NCBI RefSeq assembly: GCF_002531755.2
Contig: NZ_CP034998.1
Coordinates: 2,294,001-2,358,000 of the forward strand
Source: Rhizobium acidisoli
Lineage (GTDB): Bacteria > Pseudomonadota > Alphaproteobacteria > Rhizobiales > Rhizobiaceae
Reading direction: 5' to 3'
Length of the DNA stretch: 64,000 nucleotides
Part shown: positions 55,760 through 64,000 of the stretch, one piece after another
Layout: the number at the start of each line of letters is the position of its first letter
Numbering within the stretch: the first letter of the stretch is position 1
Notes under the pieces: model-generated
Told to the model about the DNA's origin: nothing
Databases searched by the model: none
The model's input: the letters and a program-made list of their open reading frames with translations, nothing else
Translations under genes and position numbers: made by a program

Positions 55760-57115
55760 CTATCCGAGTTCGATCGTCACCCACGTCCCGGCAGCACTGC
55801 TTTCGATGCCGACTTCGCCGCCATGGTTTGCGGCGACCTGCTTGACGAGGCTGAGGCCGAGACCGGCGCCCTTGCTTCTGGGAGTGACGCGATAGAAGGG
55901 CTCGAACACCAGTTCGCGATGTTCGGCCGGAATGCCCGGCCCTTCGTCGGCGACGCTGATCCTGCCGCCGCCGGAAGCCGAGCGCGAGACAGAGACCGTG
56001 ATCATGCCCCTGTTGCCGCCATGATCGATGGCGTTGCGCACCAGGTTGCTGACCGCGCGAGGCAAGGCGGAAGGGCTGCCGCGGCGTTCAAGGCTCTCCG
56101 CATCGCTTTGAAAGCAGATCTGGTAACCGCCCGCAATTGCCAGCGGCGCGAGGTCTGCCACGACGGTACGGGCGATGCCGACGAGATCGACCGTTTCGTC
56201 GAGATCGGCCGCCTGGTCGTTTCGCTCGAAATCGAGCAGCTGTTCGGCCGCCTCGGCCAGCCGCGCCACGTCGTCGAGCAGCCGCTGCCGCTCCCGGCCG
56301 TCGGGCATGCCGTCGATACGCGTCTGCATGATGGCGATCGGGGTGCGCAGCTCATGGGCCGCATCGATCAGGAAGCGCTGGCGTTTGCGGAATTCATTCT
56401 CCAGCCGTTCCAGCGCGCCGTTGAAGGCGGTTACCAGCGGCGACACTTCCCGGGGAATGCCACTCACGGGAAGGCGCGCGCCCTGCCGGCGCGGCTCGAT
56501 GGCCGCCGCCTCACGCGCCACCTCGCTGATCCCCGCGAGCGCCCGCCCGACGATCCTCGGGACCGCAAAAAACACCGCCGGCAGGGCGATCGCCAGAAGC
56601 GGCACATAGATCGGATAGGTCTCTGTGAGCATGGTCAGGAAGGTGGCGCTCCGGCTCGGGTTGCCGCCGTACATAACGCGAAATGGCCCGATCCCGGTCT
56701 CGACACTGTCGATCGAGGCGCTCTCGCCGACAGATGCGGCACCGCGTATATGGGCCTCCTTGATCAGATGCACATAGGGGCCGAGCGCTTGATAGGCCTC
56801 CGGCACGGCGCCATAGGAAACCGTCTGCCCCTCCGGCGTCGCCACGACGAACCAGAGCCTGCCGCTCTCGGCCTTGAAGGCGCGAAGGCGCGGGCTGTCG
56901 GCAATGATGAGCCTGCCTTGCGCATCGCAGGTCAGCGCCTCATCGAGCGCCGCGGTCAGCCTGTCCTCAGTGGCGACGTTCGGCGAGAGGATCATCGCCC
57001 CATAAACGCAGAGACCGACGATGACAGCCGCCACCACAGCGACGAAGACAATGCTGAGCTGCCAGCTGAGCCGCCACCAAAGCGACGGATTGGCGTCATG
57101 CGCCTTGGCCATCAT
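55760..57115 (-). CDS. Sensor histidine kinase
   Basis: A 451-residue membrane kinase. Two membrane helices (about 18-40 and 172-190) enclose a periplasmic sensor of about 130 residues; then HAMP-like IVGRALAGISEVAREAAAIE, the H-box FLIDAAHELRTPIAIMQTRI, the N-box LVRNAIDHGG, and G-boxes VADEGPGIPAEH and GAGLGLSLVKQV. It phosphorylates the regulator encoded just upstream; its ATG overlaps that gene's stop (ATGA, 57112-57115). Ligand unknown. Confidence 0.93.
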   Translation of the reverse strand: MMAKAHDANPSLWWRLSWQLSIVFVAVVAAVIVGLCVYGAMILSPNVATEDRLTAALDEALTCDAQGRLIIADSPRLRAFKAESGRLWFVVATPEGQTVSYGAVPEAYQALGPYVHLIKEAHIRGAASVGESASIDSVETGIGPFRVMYGGNPSRSATFLTMLTETYPIYVPLLAIALPAVFFAVPRIVGRALAGISEVAREAAAIEPRRQGARLPVSGIPREVSPLVTAFNGALERLENEFRKRQRFLIDAAHELRTPIAIMQTRIDGMPDGRERQRLLDDVARLAEAAEQLLDFERNDQAADLDETVDLVGIARTVVADLAPLAIAGGYQICFQSDAESLERRGSPSALPRAVSNLVRNAIDHGGNRGMITVSVSRSASGGGRISVADEGPGIPAEHRELVFEPFYRVTPRSKGAGLGLSLVKQVAANHGGEVGIESSAAGTWVTIELG

Positions 57116-57783
57116 TCTTCCTTCATGAGATAGCCGACCCCGCGGATATTATGGATCGAGACGCCGGCGCCGGCATCGATCAGCCGCTTGCGCAGCCGCG
57201 AAATATGCGCGTCGAGCGCATTCGACTGGATTTCCTCCTCATAATTATAAACCGCTGCCTCCAGCGTCGAGCGGAGCACGGTCTTCTCCTTCCGCCTGGC
57301 AAGGGCCGCCAATACCAGAAGTTCGCGTCGCGGCAGATCGAGCGGCACCGTGCCCACCGTGACGCTGAGGTGCAGCGGATCGATCACCATCCGCCCGGCG
57401 GCAATCTGCAATTCGGCAAGATCCGGCGCCCGCCGCAGCACGGCCCGCAGCCGCGCCATCAGCTCGTCGACCAGAAACGGCTTGCCAAGATAGTCGTCGG
57501 CGCCGAGGTCGAGGCCTTCGACCCGCTCCTTCGGCTCGTTGCGCGCCGTCAGCACGATAATCGGCGTGTGTTTTCCGGTCCGCCTCAGCTCCGGAATGAA
57601 GCTCAGCCCCTCTCCGTCAGGCAGGCGCCGGTCGAGCAGGATCGCGTCGTAGAGGTTCTGCCGCGTCAGCTCGACGGCATCGGCCAGATGCATCGTGTGG
57701 TCGGCGACGATCCCATGTTTGCCGAGCGCTGCCGACAGCGCCTCGGCCAGCTCCCTCTCGTCTTCTATCAACAATATCCGCAT
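57112..57783 (-). CDS. OmpR-family response regulator
   Basis: A 223-residue regulator. Receiver domain with acidic pair IEDERE, phosphoacceptor Asp51 (AILLDRRLPDG), switch Thr (VLTARN) and Lys (YLGKPF); the C-terminal winged helix has LPRRELLVLAALARRKEKTV and DAHISRLRKRLIDAGAGV, ending VGYLMKEE. It is translationally coupled to the histidine kinase downstream. ATG 57783 starts the receiver; the longer frame from GTG 57819 is rejected. Target genes unknown. Confidence 0.93.
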   Translation of the reverse strand: MRILLIEDERELAEALSAALGKHGIVADHTMHLADAVELTRQNLYDAILLDRRLPDGEGLSFIPELRRTGKHTPIIVLTARNEPKERVEGLDLGADDYLGKPFLVDELMARLRAVLRRAPDLAELQIAAGRMVIDPLHLSVTVGTVPLDLPRRELLVLAALARRKEKTVLRSTLEAAVYNYEEEIQSNALDAHISRLRKRLIDAGAGVSIHNIRGVGYLMKEE

Positions 57784-57919
57784 CGCCGCCTGTTCTCTTG
57801 CCTTTCCCTTCTCCGCCACAAGGGTTGCGGCAGCATTGCGGAGCTTGCAAGGCGCCGGTCATGCTGCCGCAATTGTCGAGGTCCAGCACAGAGGATATCC
57901 GCGGCGCCTGGAGATCGAG

Positions 57920-58066
57920 ATGATCCGACCTATCCTTCGTCTCCTCACGAGACACGTCCTTTCCGCCTTCATCGTCGCGGCGCTGCTCGCAGCCCCGCTC
58001 GCAATACTGCAATCGCTTCACGGAAAAGCGGCGTTCGAAAGCGGCCTCATGATGGAGGTCCGATGA
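57920..58066 (+). CDS. Small single-TM protein, putative
   Basis: A 48-residue frame (MIRPILRLLTRHVLSAFIVA, then ALLAAPLAILQSLHGKAAFE) with one membrane helix and a GGAGAT ribosome site before ATG 57920. It is divergent from the two-component genes, and its end overlaps the end of the FMN reductase gene by 20 bases on the other strand. Coding status is uncertain. Confidence 0.4.
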   Translation: MIRPILRLLTRHVLSAFIVAALLAAPLAILQSLHGKAAFESGLMMEVR

Positions 58067-58604
58067 CGGCCTGGCCGGCTGCCTCGCAATAGGCCGAGAA
58101 GGCCTGAAGATAGGCCTGCACTCTGGAACGGTTCTCCGCCGTCTCGACGGCCCGAAACACCTCGGCCGGTTCCAGCTTCATCAAGGGAAGCCGGAGGAAG
58201 ATATCCGCTGCGAACCGATCGGTAATGGTCGCAAGGATCGTGCGCAGGCCCGCCAGCATGTCATCGCCCCGATGCGATGCGTGCAGCAGCGCAATGGGCT
58301 TGTGGACGATCTTCTCGCCTGACACCAGCCAGTCGATCGCATTCTTCAGGCCGCCGGGGATGGATCGCACATATTCCGGGCTGGCGATGATCACCCCGTC
58401 GCTCCGGGCGATCGCTGCGATAAAATCCCGCACGGCCGCTGGCAGAGCTGCCCCCTCGAGGTCGGGCGAAAACACCGGCAAAGCTCCCACGCCATCGAAG
58501 ATCGCAATGTCGATATCACTTGGTGCAACGGCGCTGACAGCCCGCAACATGGCCGTATTGGTGGAATTGCGCCGAGCGCTGCCGGATATTGCGAGAATCT
58601 TCAT
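58047..58604 (-). CDS. NADPH-dependent FMN reductase family protein
   Basis: A 185-residue flavodoxin-like protein. The phosphate-binding loop is ISGSARRNSTNTAML, followed by DGVIIASPEYVRSIPGGLKN, the flavin-ring region, and AIDWLVSGEKIVHKPIALLH. It matches the ArsH/ChrR/azoreductase-like FMN_red family, which reduces quinones, azo dyes or metal ions with NADPH. Acts in the cytoplasm; substrate not known. ATG 58604 has a weak TAGG site. Confidence 0.87.
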   Translation of the reverse strand: MKILAISGSARRNSTNTAMLRAVSAVAPSDIDIAIFDGVGALPVFSPDLEGAALPAAVRDFIAAIARSDGVIIASPEYVRSIPGGLKNAIDWLVSGEKIVHKPIALLHASHRGDDMLAGLRTILATITDRFAADIFLRLPLMKLEPAEVFRAVETAENRSRVQAYLQAFSAYCEAAGQAVIGPPS

Positions 58605-58808
58605 GAGCCTAACAGCGATCGATTGATCGTGGCTGTCAACGCAAAAGGCTGTGGCGCCGCGCGTCTTTTCGGATCGGCAGGCGGCGCTGCAGCACCTCGA
58701 ATTGCGCGATTGAGGGGACAGGCAAAAGCGACTTTTGCTTGCACTGGCCGAGCCCGGCGTTAGCTTGAGTTCCAATCCGGACAGCTGCCGAATCGGCGGG
58801 AAATAGAG

Positions 58809-59810
58809 ATGACGGCTTTGATCGAGGCACGGGGCGTCAGCAAACGCTTCCGGCAGCATAAGAGATTTCCGGGTTTTCTGGGCGCCCTGAAGACGCTGGT
58901 GACGAGCGAATATACCGAAGTTCTGGCCGTTTCCGACATCGATTTCGACGTCGCGGCCGGCGAAGCGGTGGGGTATCTCGGCCCCAACGGCGCCGGCAAA
59001 TCCACGATGATCAAGATGATGACCGGCATCCTGGTGCCGAGCGCCGGCACGCTCTCGGTGCTCGGCCGCACGCCGCATCTGAGCCGCATGGACAATGCGC
59101 GCGAGATCGGCGTCGTCTTCGGCCAGCGCAGCCAGCTGTGGTGGGACCTGCCGCTGGTCGACAGTTTTACCTTGCACCAGCGCATCTACGACATCCCCCT
59201 CGCCCGCTATGCGGATAATCTCCGCCGCTTCAGCGAACTGCTCGACCTCACGCCCTTTCTCGACCGCGCGGTGCGCCAACTCAGCCTCGGCCAGCGCATG
59301 CGGGCCGAGATCGTCATGTCGCTGCTGCACGATCCGAAAATCCTCTTTCTGGACGAACCGACCATCGGGCTGGATGTGGTCGCCAAGGATGCGGTGCGGC
59401 GGTTTCTTGCTGAGATCAACCGCGAGCGCGGCGTTACCATCATCCTCACCACCCACGACCTGCAGGACATCGAGACCATCTGCCCGCGGCTGATCATGGT
59501 CGATCACTCGAGGCTGATCTTCGACGGCGAATTGAGGAGCCTGCGCGCAGCCTTGGGTTCGGCCCGGCGGCTGACACTCGAATTTGCCAGCGATCCAGGA
59601 CCGCTGCCGCTCAGCACGGCTACGCTCGTCAGCGATGAGGGCCTGCGCAAGAATTATCTGATCGAACGCGAAGACGTTTCGCTGGTCAGGATCCTGTCGG
59701 AAGTAGGAAGCGACCGCGACCTCAAGGATGTGGCTTTGCACGAGCCCGATATCGAAGAAGTCATCCGCAGCTTTTACCAGGGGCGTAACGCCAGGGCGCG
59801 GGCGTCATGA
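58809..59810 (+). CDS. ABC transporter ATP-binding protein (ABC-2 exporter)
   Basis: A 333-residue ATPase. Walker A is YLGPNGAGKSTMIKMM, the signature QLSLGQRMRAEIVMS, Walker B ILFLDEPTIGLD and the H-loop TTHDLQDIE. It opens with a long N-terminal stretch (FRQHKRFPGFLGALKTLVTS) typical of the exporter group with two ABC-2 permeases. It powers export by the next two genes, with which it overlaps by 4 bases (ATGA at 59807-59810). Substrate unknown. Confidence 0.93.
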   Translation: MTALIEARGVSKRFRQHKRFPGFLGALKTLVTSEYTEVLAVSDIDFDVAAGEAVGYLGPNGAGKSTMIKMMTGILVPSAGTLSVLGRTPHLSRMDNAREIGVVFGQRSQLWWDLPLVDSFTLHQRIYDIPLARYADNLRRFSELLDLTPFLDRAVRQLSLGQRMRAEIVMSLLHDPKILFLDEPTIGLDVVAKDAVRRFLAEINRERGVTIILTTHDLQDIETICPRLIMVDHSRLIFDGELRSLRAALGSARRLTLEFASDPGPLPLSTATLVSDEGLRKNYLIEREDVSLVRILSEVGSDRDLKDVALHEPDIEEVIRSFYQGRNARARAS

Positions 59811-60607
59811 GCGCTTATCTCGCTTTTACCCGGAGTTCCTTCCATTCCCAGCTTGCCTATCGCAACGAGGTCTGGGCCAACATCTTTGGCAAACTGGTGC
59901 AAGTCGTCGCACGGGTTGCGATCTGGCAGGCCGCCTATGCCGGCGTCGGTGCAATCGCGGTCGAAGGGGTCTCGCTACAGCAGATGGTGACTTACGCGCT
60001 GCTCGGCGGCGCGGTGATGGGCGCCACCCGGCCTGAAAGGATCATCGGCGAGATCGGCCGGTCGCTCAAGACAGGCGATATCGCTGTCTGGTTGCTGAAG
60101 CCGCTATCCTATCCGCTCTATCTCTTCGCCAACGAATGCGGCAGCTTTTTCTATCGGCTGATGACGCAGGTCATCCCAACCATCACCTTCACCGCGTTAT
60201 TTTATGGCATGCTGCCGCCGGCGAGCCTGTTCCATGCCCTGATGTTCATCGCCTTCTGGGCACTTTCCTTTACGCTCCTATTCCTGATGTCGGCGCTCTT
60301 CGGCCTTATCGCCTTCTGGCTGATGACGAGCTTCTCGCTCGACTGGATCCTCGGCGCCCTGCTTCAATTGTTCTCCGGCCTGCTGGTGCCCTTCTGGTTC
60401 TTCCCCGAGCCGCTGGCGACGATCGCCCGCCACCTGCCCTTTGCCTGGGTGGTCTATTATCCCAATGCCGTCTATCTCGGCCGGCTTTCGGCTGCCGACA
60501 TCTGGTTTCATCTCGGCCTCGGCCTCGCCTGGGCCGGATTGTTCCTCTTCGGCGTCCTTTGGCTATGGCGCTCAGCCTCCACCCGTATCACCGTGCAGGG
60601 AGGCTGA
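59807..60607 (+). CDS. ABC-2 type permease, first subunit
   Basis: A 266-residue inner-membrane protein with six helices. It belongs to the COG4587-type ABC-2 permeases (SQLAYRNEVWANIFGKLVQV at the start, LKTGDIAVWLLKPLSYPLYL in the loop, and the GLLVPFWFFPEPLATIARHL block). It pairs with the next gene. Overlaps the ATPase gene; the following gene starts 2 bases after its stop. Confidence 0.9.
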   Translation: MSAYLAFTRSSFHSQLAYRNEVWANIFGKLVQVVARVAIWQAAYAGVGAIAVEGVSLQQMVTYALLGGAVMGATRPERIIGEIGRSLKTGDIAVWLLKPLSYPLYLFANECGSFFYRLMTQVIPTITFTALFYGMLPPASLFHALMFIAFWALSFTLLFLMSALFGLIAFWLMTSFSLDWILGALLQLFSGLLVPFWFFPEPLATIARHLPFAWVVYYPNAVYLGRLSAADIWFHLGLGLAWAGLFLFGVLWLWRSASTRITVQGG

Positions 60608-60609
60608 TT

Positions 60610-61413
60610 GTGCTCCTTCATCACCTCCGCGTCATTCCGCTGCTGGTGCGCATGTATGTCCGCTCGCAGATGGAATATCGCGGCGCCTTCTGGCTCGATC
60701 GTCTTGCACAGATCCTCTCTTACGGCAGCGTCTTCGCCACCATCGGCATCCTGCTTGCGCGATTCGATACGCTCGGCGGCTGGACCTGGCCGGAGTTGGC
60801 GCTGTTGTTCAGCTTCCAGCTGCTCGCCTATTCTCTCGGTGCAGCAATGAGCTTCGTGCAACTGCGCGACCTGGAAGAACTGGTGAGGCTTGGCACCTTT
60901 GATACGCTGTTGGTCAAGCCATTCAGTCCCTGGGCCTATCTGATCTTTTCCGGCCTCAATATCAGCTATACCGGTCACGTCATCCTCGCGGTGGCGCTGA
61001 TGGGCTGGGCCGTCATATCCGTCGACTTCGGCTGGTCGGTCTGGTCGGTGTCATTCCTCATTGCCACGCTCATCAGCGCGGCGTTGCTGACCGCCTCGTT
61101 GATCACGATGATCGGCGCCACGGCACTGATCTGGGTGCGCTCCAATCACTTGTTCTCGATCTTCTTCGGCTTTTGGGAATTGACGCGCTACCCGCTCAAC
61201 ATTTTTCCCGGCAGCATCCAGATCACCCTCCTCACCGCTGTTCCGCTGGCGCTGACCAGTTCGGTTCCCGTCGCCGCCCTGCTCGGCAAACCCGTCCCGA
61301 TCCTCGGGGACTGGGCCGCCCCCGCGGCCCTGGCGGCCGGCCCGGTCTGGGTGCTGATCGCAATCGCGTACTGGCGCTACGCCACCGGGAAATACCAGGG
61401 TGCCGGCGGCTGA
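60610..61413 (+). CDS. ABC-2 type permease, second subunit
   Basis: A 267-residue protein with six helices of the COG3694 type: MYVRSQMEYRGAFWLDRLAQ, the loop RLGTFDTLLVKPFSPWAYLI and FGFWELTRYPLNIFPGSIQ. It forms the exporter with the two previous genes. GTG 60610 is taken as start because it lies 2 bases after the previous stop and gives the expected N-terminus VLLHHLRVIPLLVRM; no ATG is available in place. Confidence 0.88.
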   Translation: MLLHHLRVIPLLVRMYVRSQMEYRGAFWLDRLAQILSYGSVFATIGILLARFDTLGGWTWPELALLFSFQLLAYSLGAAMSFVQLRDLEELVRLGTFDTLLVKPFSPWAYLIFSGLNISYTGHVILAVALMGWAVISVDFGWSVWSVSFLIATLISAALLTASLITMIGATALIWVRSNHLFSIFFGFWELTRYPLNIFPGSIQITLLTAVPLALTSSVPVAALLGKPVPILGDWAAPAALAAGPVWVLIAIAYWRYATGKYQGAGG

Positions 61414-61438
61414 TCGGGCCGGGTGACTTCCCTCTATA

Positions 61439-61960
61439 TCAGGATGCCGGCGCCGACGATTTCGCGCGGACCTCGAGGAACGCCGCCGTCAGCTTGGCCA
61501 GCACGGTCGACGTGCGCGTGCCATTGGCTCCGCCGATCGGGTCGACGATATGGATTTGCCGGAGATCCTCCATGAATTCGTCCCAGAGCGCCGGCCCGCC
61601 TTCTTCGAGAAGCTGCGCGCGGATGCTCAACTCCTCGCTGACAGGCAGATGGCGCCGTCCCCAGGCGCCGATCATGGCGAAGACGGGAACAAGCTGGATG
61701 GCCGGCTCCTCGAGGCTATAGATTGCCTTCTGGCTGTGGCTCGGATCGTCCCGCCTGCTGATGAACCCGAGCGAAAGCAGGCGCTTCAACCTGGCTGCCA
61801 GAATGTTGGAGGCGATCCCCTCCTCGGAATGGGTCAGGAGATCGCGGAAATGGCGACGGTTGCCAAACATGATGTCCCGGATGATGATGAGGCTCCACCT
61901 GTCGCCCAGCACCTCCATCGTCAGGTTGATCGGGCAGCCCGACCGCAGTTCGATATCCAC
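61439..61960 (-). CDS. HxlR-family transcriptional regulator
   Basis: A 173-residue winged-helix regulator of the HxlR type: CPINLTMEVLGDRWSLIIIR, DIMFGNRRHFRDLLTHSEEG, IASNILAARLKRLLSLGFIS. The first Cys (residue 9, SGCPI) is at the position used for redox sensing in some HxlR proteins. GTG 61960 is chosen because AAGGAG lies 8 bases before it; an earlier GTG would fall on the ribosome site. It is divergent from the DHFR-like gene, and an inverted repeat lies in the 91-base gap. It probably controls that gene. Confidence 0.87.
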   Translation of the reverse strand: MDIELRSGCPINLTMEVLGDRWSLIIIRDIMFGNRRHFRDLLTHSEEGIASNILAARLKRLLSLGFISRRDDPSHSQKAIYSLEEPAIQLVPVFAMIGAWGRRHLPVSEELSIRAQLLEEGGPALWDEFMEDLRQIHIVDPIGGANGTRTSTVLAKLTAAFLEVRAKSSAPAS

Positions 61961-61978
61961 GACATGCACTCCTTGAAA

Positions 61979-62025
61979 AAACTGGTTGCAATATAGGAGC
62001 ACTTATGCGACAACGCAACCGGTTT
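61979..62025. promoter_or_regulatory. Inverted-repeat operator candidate between HxlR and DHFR-like genes
   Basis: AAACTGGTTGC (61979-61989) and GCAACCGGTTT (62015-62025) are complementary at 10 of 11 positions, 25 bases apart, within the shared promoter region. Confidence 0.6.
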
Positions 62026-62051
62026 CAAATAGCAATCAGATGGAGGAGAGC

Positions 62052-62693
62052 ATGTCGAAGGTGCGTGTCGCAGGGTTTTCCCTGTCCATAGATGGTTTCG
62101 GTGCGGGTCCGGAACAAAGCATGCAAGATCCGCTCGGCAAACGCGGAGCCGAGATGTTTCAATGGTTTTTCCATACCCGCACGTTCCGCGCGATGCGGGG
62201 AAAGGACGACGGTTCGCAAGGGATTGACGAGGATTATGCCGCGCGCGGCATGGCGAATTTCGGCGCCTTCATTCTCGGGCGCAACATGTTCGGCCCCATT
62301 CGCGGCGATTGGCCGGATGAGAGCTGGAAGGGCTGGTGGGGGCCGAACCCGCCCTATCACGCGCCGACCTTTATCCTGACGCACTATCCGCGCGACCCCC
62401 TCGTCATGGAGGGCGGCACGACCTTTCACTTCATCCCCGGCGGCATCGAAGATGCACTTGAAAAGGCGAAGGCTGCGGCCGGCGGCAAGGACGTGAAAGT
62501 CGGCGGCGGGGTCAGCACCGTCCGCCAATATCTGCAGGCCGGCCTGATCGACGAAGTGCATTTCGCCATCTCGCCCGTCGTGCTCGGCAAGGGAGAAGCG
62601 ATGTTCACCGGCATCGACCTGCCCGCCCTCGGCTTCCGTGTCGCCGAGCATGTCGCCACTGAACACGCCACACATATCGTATTGGCAAAATAG
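62052..62693 (+). CDS. Dihydrofolate reductase/RibD C-terminal-like protein
   Basis: A 213-residue protein of the RibD C-terminal/DHFR-like family: VRVAGFSLSIDGFGAGPEQS, ANFGAFILGRNMFGPIRGDW, PTFILTHYPRDPLVMEGGTT, VKVGGGVSTVRQYLQAGLID and EVHFAISPVVLGKGEAMFTG. The family contains NADPH-dependent reductases of unknown substrate, not true folate enzymes. GGAGGAG lies before ATG 62052. It is divergent from the HxlR gene and followed by a strong hairpin. Confidence 0.87.
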   Translation: MSKVRVAGFSLSIDGFGAGPEQSMQDPLGKRGAEMFQWFFHTRTFRAMRGKDDGSQGIDEDYAARGMANFGAFILGRNMFGPIRGDWPDESWKGWWGPNPPYHAPTFILTHYPRDPLVMEGGTTFHFIPGGIEDALEKAKAAAGGKDVKVGGGVSTVRQYLQAGLIDEVHFAISPVVLGKGEAMFTGIDLPALGFRVAEHVATEHATHIVLAK

Positions 62694-62717
62694 CGGGCAA
62701 CCGATCGGCATCCTTTC

Positions 62718-62758
62718 CGCCAGTGCATGCCGCAGGCTTCCCGCGGCATGCACTGGCG
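62718..62758 (+). terminator. Perfect 16-bp hairpin after the DHFR-like gene
   Basis: CGCCAGTGCATGCCGC and its exact complement enclose a 9-base loop, 25 bases after the stop. Strong stem without a T run. Confidence 0.7.
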
Positions 62759-62916
62759 AGGATGGGAAGCACGCGCAACAGGATCGGCGCCAAACAGTGC
62801 CAAAATAGCTGTGGAGTTGTTGGGGAATACGCGTAAACTAAGCGCCATTGGCACAGCGGCGTCGGCACGACCGCTTGAGACCATAGGCGCTTTTGAGCTT
62901 TTCGGATGGCACGACG

Positions 62917-63120
62917 ATGCTCCTATCGCTCATCTCACTCAACGACGATGAAATAACAATCGTCACCGACGCCGTTCGGCGATGGTGCTGCGAGAGAAAG
63001 CTCGATATCGACAGCAGTGAAGGGCGCCGCGCCATCACCATTGCCGTCGATCTCGTCCAGTTGAACACTGACCGCGACAGGCTTTTAGCCGAGCTGTCGA
63101 AGCAGCTGGACTACCAGTAG
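62917..63120 (+). CDS. Small hypothetical protein
   Basis: A 67-residue helical protein (MLLSLISLNDDEITIVTDAV, DIDSSEGRRAITIAVDLVQL). The EGRRA and helix pattern recur in small rhizobial proteins of unknown function. ATG 62917 is taken; a TTG at 62893 would add 8 residues. No operon partner. Confidence 0.6.
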   Translation: MLLSLISLNDDEITIVTDAVRRWCCERKLDIDSSEGRRAITIAVDLVQLNTDRDRLLAELSKQLDYQ

Positions 63121-63176
63121 ACCCCGACCGAAATCCCTCGCCGCCACGCATCAGCCGCGCCGCTGCTTCGCAACGC

Positions 63177-64000
63177 TTAAAGGCGTTTTTCAAAGAACGT
63201 GTCGGGATATGGGTCGTCATTGAAACGGTCGATCTCGACCCAGCCGCTTCCGCGATAAAGCTGTTGCGCCTCGGAAAGCGCGCTGTTCGTATCCAGGCGC
63301 AGGAGCTTGACGGACAGTTCGCCGGCGATGGTCTCAACGGCCGTCATCAGGCGTGTTGCAAGCCCCAAGCCACGCGCGGATGGGGCGACCCATAATCTCT
63401 TGATCTCCGCGACCTCGCCGCCACCGCCCTTCAATCCGACGCAGCCGATCGGCAGGCCATCGGACATGGCCACCAGAAACGCACCGCGCGGACGGATCAT
63501 ATCCTTGGCATCGGGATCGCGGGACAGCGACACATCGAAACCCTTCTCGAAGCGGCGTGCGAGTTCACCGTAATATTCACTCAGGCAATAGCGGGCATCC
63601 TCGTGCCGAGGGTCCGTCTCCTCGATCACAATCTGGTCGCGCTTCAGCGAGGAAGCAATCATATCCATGGCGCGCAGAAGTTCTTCCGGGCGGCGATGGC
63701 GCGCCAGAAATCCTTCCGCCTGCGCATTGGAAAGCGCTTCATAGGCCTGAAACTCGGACCGGCCGTTTTCGGTCAATCTGACGATGCGGCGACGTGCATC
63801 CTCGGCGTTCGGCACCGTCTCGATGAGACCCTCCTCTTCCAGGCTGCGCAGCAGACGGCTCATCAAGCCCGAGTCGAGGCCCAGACAATCGCGGATCACC
63901 GCAACATCCGATTGTCCCCGGCCGATCGAATTGAGCACCCGCGCAGCCCCCAGCGGCCGTCCGCGTCCGAGGAACGAGCTGTCGAGAGCGCCGACTTCGG
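63177..64000 (-). CDS. MarR-type regulator fused to GNAT acetyltransferase (partial)
   Basis: The frame runs off the right edge of the window, so the N-terminus is missing; 274 codons are visible. The first part is a winged helix (VIRDCLGLDSGLMSRLLRSL, EEEGLIETVP, DARRRIVRLTENGRSEFQAY); the C-terminal half is a GNAT domain with EIKRLWVAPSARGLGLATRL and LYRGSGWVEIDRF. This fused architecture is known in proteobacteria, where DNA binding and acetylation of a small molecule or protein may be linked. The target is unknown. Confidence 0.88.
   Translation of the reverse strand, partial: EVGALDSSFLGRGRPLGAARVLNSIGRGQSDVAVIRDCLGLDSGLMSRLLRSLEEEGLIETVPNAEDARRRIVRLTENGRSEFQAYEALSNAQAEGFLARHRRPEELLRAMDMIASSLKRDQIVIEETDPRHEDARYCLSEYYGELARRFEKGFDVSLSRDPDAKDMIRPRGAFLVAMSDGLPIGCVGLKGGGGEVAEIKRLWVAPSARGLGLATRLMTAVETIAGELSVKLLRLDTNSALSEAQQLYRGSGWVEIDRFNDDPYPDTFFEKRL

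Overview
The window looks like chromosome from a Rhizobium of the etli/leguminosarum type. The evidence is GC-rich coding sequence, the mosaic palindromic repeats typical of rhizobia, an alphaproteobacterial SOS box (GTTC-N7-GTTC), and families common in Rhizobiales: BA14K, DUF982, extensin-like lipoprotein and PrsDE-type RTX proteins. No rRNA, tRNA or CRISPR array was seen. This is ordinary, gene-dense accessory/core chromosome carrying two clear mobile insertions.

Layout. 1-1.6 kb: decayed genes (frameshifted arginase-type hydrolase, GntR/FCD remnant) and a Rap1a/Tai-like secreted protein. 1.8-9 kb: O-methyltransferase, siderophore-interacting flavoprotein, the organic-peroxide switch OhrR and its target Ohr (3.5 kb apart, sharing a palindromic operator), Nudix hydrolase, Tat-exported epoxide hydrolase, DUF3095 cyclase-like protein, methyltransferase. 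9-13.8 kb: extensin-like lipoprotein, chemoreceptor, acyl-CoA thioesterase, membrane protein. 13.9-15.1 kb: an IS110-family element inserted in a rhizobial palindrome, with a recognisable bridge-RNA region whose guides match the insertion site and its own ends. 15.2-30.8 kb: DUF1501/DUF1800 pair, DUF486, RDD, an MFS carrier, methyltransferase, NmrA/LysR divergent pair, SulP-STAS transporter, lone receiver, DUF899, class III cyclase, DUF805, duplicated lipoproteins, a DUF982 gene with no normal start. 31-39 kb: a three-part rhomboid protease, uvrB with long extensions, and an SRAP-family DNA-crosslink protein under an SOS box.

39.3-43.4 kb: two tandem, duplicated RTX/cadherin-like proteins, probably type I-secreted adhesin or matrix proteins. 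44-45 kb: a cluster of palindromic repeats and cspA. 45.25-49.2 kb: a 3.9-kb decayed integrative element in dusA, bounded by a 24-bp direct repeat, with the severed original dusA start on the left, a truncated integrase and methylase remnant on the right, and a dusA whose new GTG start comes from the element. Cargo includes a coupled small ORF/lipoprotein pair and a two-TM coiled-coil protein divergent from an HTH gene.

50-64 kb: HtrA-like protease without an obvious signal peptide, haloperoxidase-type hydrolase, small proteins, BA14K, a frameshifted acetyltransferase, lipoprotein, a two-component system, FMN reductase, a three-gene ABC-2 exporter, an HxlR/DHFR-like divergent pair with an inverted-repeat operator candidate, and a MarR-GNAT fusion running off the right edge.

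The strongest non-routine signals are the IS110 bridge-RNA reading, the dusA island, the Ohr regulon sites and the SOS box. All calls rest on reading the sequence; no searches were run.
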